In this document: piece by piece, positions 60,820 to 64,000 of the stretch
How positions within the stretch are numbered: the first letter of the stretch is position 1
How the letters are laid out: every line of letters begins with the position of its first letter
NCBI GenBank assembly: GCA_964575025.1
Contig: CAZNPV010000006.1
Location: 1-64,000 of the forward strand
Length of the DNA stretch: 64,000 bases
Source of the DNA: JABMQB01 sp964575025
GTDB lineage: Bacteria; Bacteroidota; Bacteroidia; Bacteroidales; Prolixibacteraceae
Direction of reading: 5' to 3'
The notes under the pieces: model-generated
The model's database searches: none
Seen by the model: the letters and a program-made list of their open reading frames with translations, nothing else
Told to the model about the DNA's origin: nothing
Program-made: the position numbers and the translations under genes

Positions 60820-60931
60820 TCCCGGTTATCTTTGCTGCTATTCATCTTAACGATTTTTTATTCCGTCATATCGAAATAATTAGGGTTATCAGAGGAGCTT
60901 TCCTAATTTTGATGGTAAATGTATGTGAGGT

Positions 60932-61002
60932 TCCTGCCTTTCCTCCGGAAACGGGCCAGCTCTCCGAAGAGCGATCCAACCTACAAAGGACGGCAGGCAG
61001 GA
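60932..61002. repeat. Structured element bounded by TCCTGCC and GGCAGGA
   Basis: TCCTGCC (60932-60938) pairs with GGCAGGA (60996-61002), 57 bases apart. Inside is a perfect hairpin GCTCT-CCGA-AGAGC (60959-60972). It lies in the 213-base gap between the NfeD gene and the next lipoprotein gene. It could be a folded RNA, a dispersed repeat or a regulatory leader; it has no T run typical of a terminator. Confidence 0.5.
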
Positions 61003-61032
61003 GACTCATAGAAAACAAATAGTTATAATCCT

Positions 61033-61632
61033 ATGAAAACAAAAAATGTCCTTACGGTCTTCCTGGTTACCCTCTTTTTATCCGGTTGCGTGGTTTATTC
61101 TTTCTATCCTTTGTATAAACAAAGCGACCTGTTTCCCAATGATCTGTTAACCGGTGAATGGTATGACAGTGATTCAACATGCTGGAAATTTGAACACCCC
61201 TATAAAGGAGAAAAAATTGAGGAAAACCTGGATAAGACCAGGTATATCCTTAAAATGAAAGCAAAAGGGGACGATGATTTTACGAAACATGAATTCGATG
61301 TTATTCTCATTGATCTGGAGGGGCATTATTTTGCAGATTTCTATTTGAATGATTACGAATCGGATGATTTTGGATTGTTCGATTTTCATATTATTCCGGT
61401 TCATACCTTTGCCAAACTTACTTTTGAAGAGGATAATCTGTTGATTAACTGGTTTAATCAGGATTGGCTGGAAGAGCTGATCAAACAAAATAAAGTCAGA
61501 ATTCATCACGAAAACAACGGGGATATCATTCTTCTGACTGCCAAACCTGAAGAGTTACAAAAGTTTGTGATAAAATATGCAGATACAAATGAGGCGTTTG
61601 AGGATGGCCTTGAAGCAGTGTTGAAACGGTAA
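61033..61632 (+). CDS. Hypothetical lipoprotein
   Basis: A 199-residue lipoprotein with signal ending FLSGC (Cys19). The mature part is acidic and contains LLTGEWYDSDSTCWKFE, FDVILIDLEGHYFADFYLNDYESDDFGLFDFHIIPVHTFAKL and a closing DGLEAVLKR. I do not recognise a family. The pattern of GEW near the start and beta-rich body resembles lipocalin-like envelope proteins, but this is weak. It ends 4 bases before the LytS-like kinase gene and is likely in one operon with the two-component pair. Confidence 0.8.
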   Translation: MKTKNVLTVFLVTLFLSGCVVYSFYPLYKQSDLFPNDLLTGEWYDSDSTCWKFEHPYKGEKIEENLDKTRYILKMKAKGDDDFTKHEFDVILIDLEGHYFADFYLNDYESDDFGLFDFHIIPVHTFAKLTFEEDNLLINWFNQDWLEELIKQNKVRIHHENNGDIILLTAKPEELQKFVIKYADTNEAFEDGLEAVLKR

Positions 61633-61636
61633 GCCC

Positions 61637-62671
61637 GTGTTTAAAAAATTGTTCATCATAGGAGATCGTATAGCAAGGAACAGGATATTGCAACATATTC
61701 TGTTCTGGGCTTTGTCGTTCCTTGTTTTAATCAATATACTCAAGGTATCGGCTGATATCCAACCTATCGATTTTGTATATACTGCTTTTTTTCATCTTCC
61801 GGTTTTAGTCGCTGTCTATCTGAATCTTTTTGTACTGTTCCCTTTGTTTCTTGAAAAAAGAAGGTTTATGGTGTATGGTTTGCTGGTGGCTGCAGTGCTC
61901 ACCTTGGGCTGGTTGCTGTATGACCTTTTGTTCGGACGATGGATTGATTACATTTTCCCTGGATACTATTTTATTGCCTATTATAATTTCCGGGATATCG
62001 TACTGTATCTGTCCATATATATTGCATCAACAAGCCTTATTAAACTGGCCAGAGGATGGTTCAGGCTCCAGGAAATTCAGAAAGAAAAAACCCTGATCGA
62101 ACTTAAGGCTCTGAAGTCACAGGTGAATCCACATTTTCTTTTTAACTCCCTTAACAGCATTTTCAGCCTGGCCAGAAAATCGTCTCCGGTATTACCCGAA
62201 GTAATACTAAGGCTTAGTAGACTAATGCGTTATGTAATCTATGAAACCGATGTCGAGCAGATATCCCTGAAAAGGGAGATTGAAGTATTGAAAGATTATA
62301 TTGAATTACAGAAATTACGAAGCCACGACTCGGAGAACATACAGATGGAAATTATCGGAGAAATTGAAGACCATACCATTGCTCCCCTGCTTTTTCTCCC
62401 CTTTACGGAAAACAGTTTCAAACATGGAATAAAAGGGGGGATACAAGATCCCTTTATACACATCCGGTTTGAAATTACCGGAGGAGTACTGAATTTTGAG
62501 ATTGAAAATAAGAAGGCTGAATCCGGAGAAATCCCGAACAGAGAAAGCAAAGGGATTGGCATCCGGAATGTGCAGCGAAGGTTAAATTTAATATACCCGG
62601 GGGCTCATCTATTGAAAATTTCGGAAACAGCAGAGCGGTTTAAGGTATTGGTACAGGTACAGTTGATTTGA
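61637..62671 (+). CDS. LytS/YehU-type sensor histidine kinase
   Basis: A 344-residue membrane histidine kinase of the His_kinase/LytS group with four transmembrane helices (about 20-40, 50-75, 80-100, 125-145). The phosphorylated His is in QVNPHFLFNSLNSIFSL (near 163), and the ATPase domain has LPFTENSFKHGIKGG (N-box) and ESKGIGIRNVQRRLNLIY (G-box). There is no large input domain, so the membrane part itself probably senses. Start is GTG or ATG-like at 61637. The LytTR regulator follows 117 bases downstream. Confidence 0.92.
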   Translation: MFKKLFIIGDRIARNRILQHILFWALSFLVLINILKVSADIQPIDFVYTAFFHLPVLVAVYLNLFVLFPLFLEKRRFMVYGLLVAAVLTLGWLLYDLLFGRWIDYIFPGYYFIAYYNFRDIVLYLSIYIASTSLIKLARGWFRLQEIQKEKTLIELKALKSQVNPHFLFNSLNSIFSLARKSSPVLPEVILRLSRLMRYVIYETDVEQISLKREIEVLKDYIELQKLRSHDSENIQMEIIGEIEDHTIAPLLFLPFTENSFKHGIKGGIQDPFIHIRFEITGGVLNFEIENKKAESGEIPNRESKGIGIRNVQRRLNLIYPGAHLLKISETAERFKVLVQVQLI

Positions 62672-62788
62672 CCGTGAACCTACTCAACCTGTTTTATTGA
62701 CGGGACACCATACCTGAATTGGAAAAAAAGACGTTCTTTTGAAGAGATGCTATGCACTATAAAGCGATGAAGGCAAAAGCTTTTGAAT

Positions 62789-63487
62789 ATGGTTATTAAA
62801 TGTCTGATCATTGATGATGAACCCCTGGCCCAGGATATATTGAAAGATTATGTGGCAGCATCTCCTGAGCTTGAGCTGGTGCAGGTCTGTAACGATGCAC
62901 TGGAAGCGGGTGAGGTGCTGCAGGAAGAAAAGATCGATCTGCTCTTTCTTGATATCAATATGCCCAGGCTGACTGGGATCAGTTTTATTAAAAGCCTTAG
63001 CTACACTCCCTTGTGTGTGTTCATTACTGCCTATCCGCAATATGCCGTTGAAGGTTTTGAAGTGGATGCTGTCGATTACCTTTTAAAGCCTGTTGCTTTC
63101 GGGCGCTTCCGGAAAGCCGTGAACAGGGCTTTGGAACGAATGGAAAATAAATTGGGGCAAACCCCTTCTGAAAGCGGTTTTATACTGGTGAAAGCAGACA
63201 AGAAAAACTACCGGATAGGTTATGACGAATTGCTGTTTCTTGAGGCAATGGGCGATTATGTGATGTTTCGGCTAACCGATAAAAAACTGATGGCCCATGG
63301 CACCATGAAACAGTTTCAGTCACGCTTACCCGCTTCTTTGTTTCAACGGATCCATAAGTCGTATGTAATTAACTTGAAAAAAATTAATTATATGGAAGGG
63401 AACCAAATAAAGATTGGGGACGATAAATTGCCGGTAAGTCTGACCTACAGGGAAGATTTGGTAAAAGCCCTGAATGGAAACAACTGA
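62789..63487 (+). CDS. LytTR-family response regulator
   Basis: A 232-residue regulator from ATG 62789. The receiver domain has LIIDDEPLAQDILKDY (acidic pocket), LLFLDINMPRLTGISF (phospho-acceptor Asp near 57) and YLLKPVAFGRF (Lys near 107). The C-terminal LytTR domain binds DNA through beta-strands: ILVKADKKNYRIGYDELLFLEAMGDYVMF, LPASLFQRIHKSYVINLKKI and GDDKLPVSLTYREDLV. It pairs with the LytS-like kinase upstream. Target genes are not evident; no direct repeats typical of LytTR sites were found upstream. Confidence 0.93.
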   Translation: MVIKCLIIDDEPLAQDILKDYVAASPELELVQVCNDALEAGEVLQEEKIDLLFLDINMPRLTGISFIKSLSYTPLCVFITAYPQYAVEGFEVDAVDYLLKPVAFGRFRKAVNRALERMENKLGQTPSESGFILVKADKKNYRIGYDELLFLEAMGDYVMFRLTDKKLMAHGTMKQFQSRLPASLFQRIHKSYVINLKKINYMEGNQIKIGDDKLPVSLTYREDLVKALNGNN

Positions 63488-63556
63488 GGGTTTCCCCTAT
63501 ACGGATTGTTCCCGTATTCAGAATTTCCAGGCCCGGATTGCCAAATCCCTTTATCC

Positions 63557-64000
63557 TCATTTTTGTATTAAAGACAGATCAAGTGTCTTGGCATAGGAAT
63601 ATCCAATTTCATATATTTCATCTGCGTGGCTGGCTTTCAATACATCAAACTTATCCAGTTTTGTGGGTTCGATATAGAGGTGTGATTGTTTTTTTGCATA
63701 ATCGATATGGGCATGTATTTGCAGGTAGAAAGTACGTATGGCAATCTGGATCAGGTTTTTTAGCTTTCCGGTTTCATTGACAGGATTGATATTCTGTGTG
63801 ATTATATATTTGCATTTTCCCAGGATGGGTTGCAGAGGCAGGTTGTTGAGTACGCCGCCGTCGACATACTGGGAATCGTTGAGAGTTACCGGGGGAAACA
63901 GAACAGGGATGGAAGAGGAAGCCAGGATAATTTTATGCAACGGTCCCTGATTAAAATATTCCATTCTTCCGGTATTCAGGTTGGATGCTCCAATAAATAA
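63557..64000 (-). CDS. Patatin-like phospholipase, 5' end beyond the window
   Basis: The frame is open at the right window edge (FIGASNLNTGRMEYFNQGP). The visible 147 residues carry a conserved ASSSIPVLFPPV block and the catalytic-Asp motif VDGGVLNNLPLQPIL, followed by a C-terminal segment without known motifs. The nucleophile GxSxG should lie upstream, outside the window. It is probably a second patatin of the organism, distinct from the one at 39583-40335. Confidence 0.88.
   Translation of the reverse strand, partial: LFIGASNLNTGRMEYFNQGPLHKIILASSSIPVLFPPVTLNDSQYVDGGVLNNLPLQPILGKCKYIITQNINPVNETGKLKNLIQIAIRTFYLQIHAHIDYAKKQSHLYIEPTKLDKFDVLKASHADEIYEIGYSYAKTLDLSLIQK

Noticed and set aside
1..64000. 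CRISPR array or cas genes
   Set aside because: No regularly spaced repeats and no cas-like protein were seen. The repeats found are single or paired dyads.

Overview
The window comes from a member of the Bacteroidota, most likely a Bacteroidales/Marinilabiliales-type organism. Evidence: a SusC/SusD pair, gldD and gldE, several proteins with type IX secretion (T9SS) sorting domains, TAnnTTTG-type -7 boxes, few Shine-Dalgarno sequences and tRNAs without an encoded CCA. Menaquinone is probably made by the futalosine route (mqnA). There is no rRNA, no complete insertion sequence and no CRISPR array.

Layout. 1-9590: glycan and envelope genes (SusC/SusD, an SpmA-SpmB fusion, a divergent GH92 glycosidase, a metallophosphoesterase lipoprotein). 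9703-18503: secreted and small proteins (cupin, solitary Cache lipoprotein, large FISUMP/cysteine-peptidase-like/PKD protein, VPS10/BNR protein, DUF3795 and a zinc ribbon). 18558-19839: a short tail-less Ssb behind two dyads, then an outer-membrane protein gene broken by an in-frame stop. 19959-26615: one tightly coupled minus-strand operon (TetR regulator, LolA-like protein, two FtsX permeases, ABC ATPase, CAP-domain protein, DUF1302-like outer-membrane protein) that looks like a complete envelope-spanning lipid or lipoprotein exporter. Two copies of a TGAACGGT(Y)(R)TTCA operator stand before it.

28222-33000 is the accessory part. Beside tRNA-Gly lie a MazG-like pyrophosphohydrolase and a 795-residue protein joining a PD-(D/E)xK nuclease-like region, a DUF2075 helicase and a UmuD/LexA-like S24 self-cleavage domain. 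An AT-rich stretch with hairpins and an AT-rich T9SS cargo gene follow. I regard the MazG/helicase-S24 pair as the best candidate for an undescribed, probably defensive, system. Next comes a potassium module, trkH with a shortened KdpD-like kinase and KdpE, preceded by two sequences like the E. coli KdpE box.

The rest is mostly core genome. 36816-40335 has a NapH-NapG-like ferredoxin fusion, a DUF362 protein and a patatin. 41169-48509 is a long minus-strand run (mscS-like, pgl, zwf, phosphopantetheinyl transferase, gldD, gldE, ssb, mutY). 48646-50702 holds an HU gene, a 30-residue COX24-like basic protein and RNase G. Then follow dsbD, a nicotinamidase-like hydrolase, trmH, a second HU gene, tRNA-Ser and tRNA-Trp, an MsbA-like ABC exporter, purB, mqnA, a long NfeD protease, a lipoprotein, a LytS/LytTR two-component pair and a patatin cut off by the window end.
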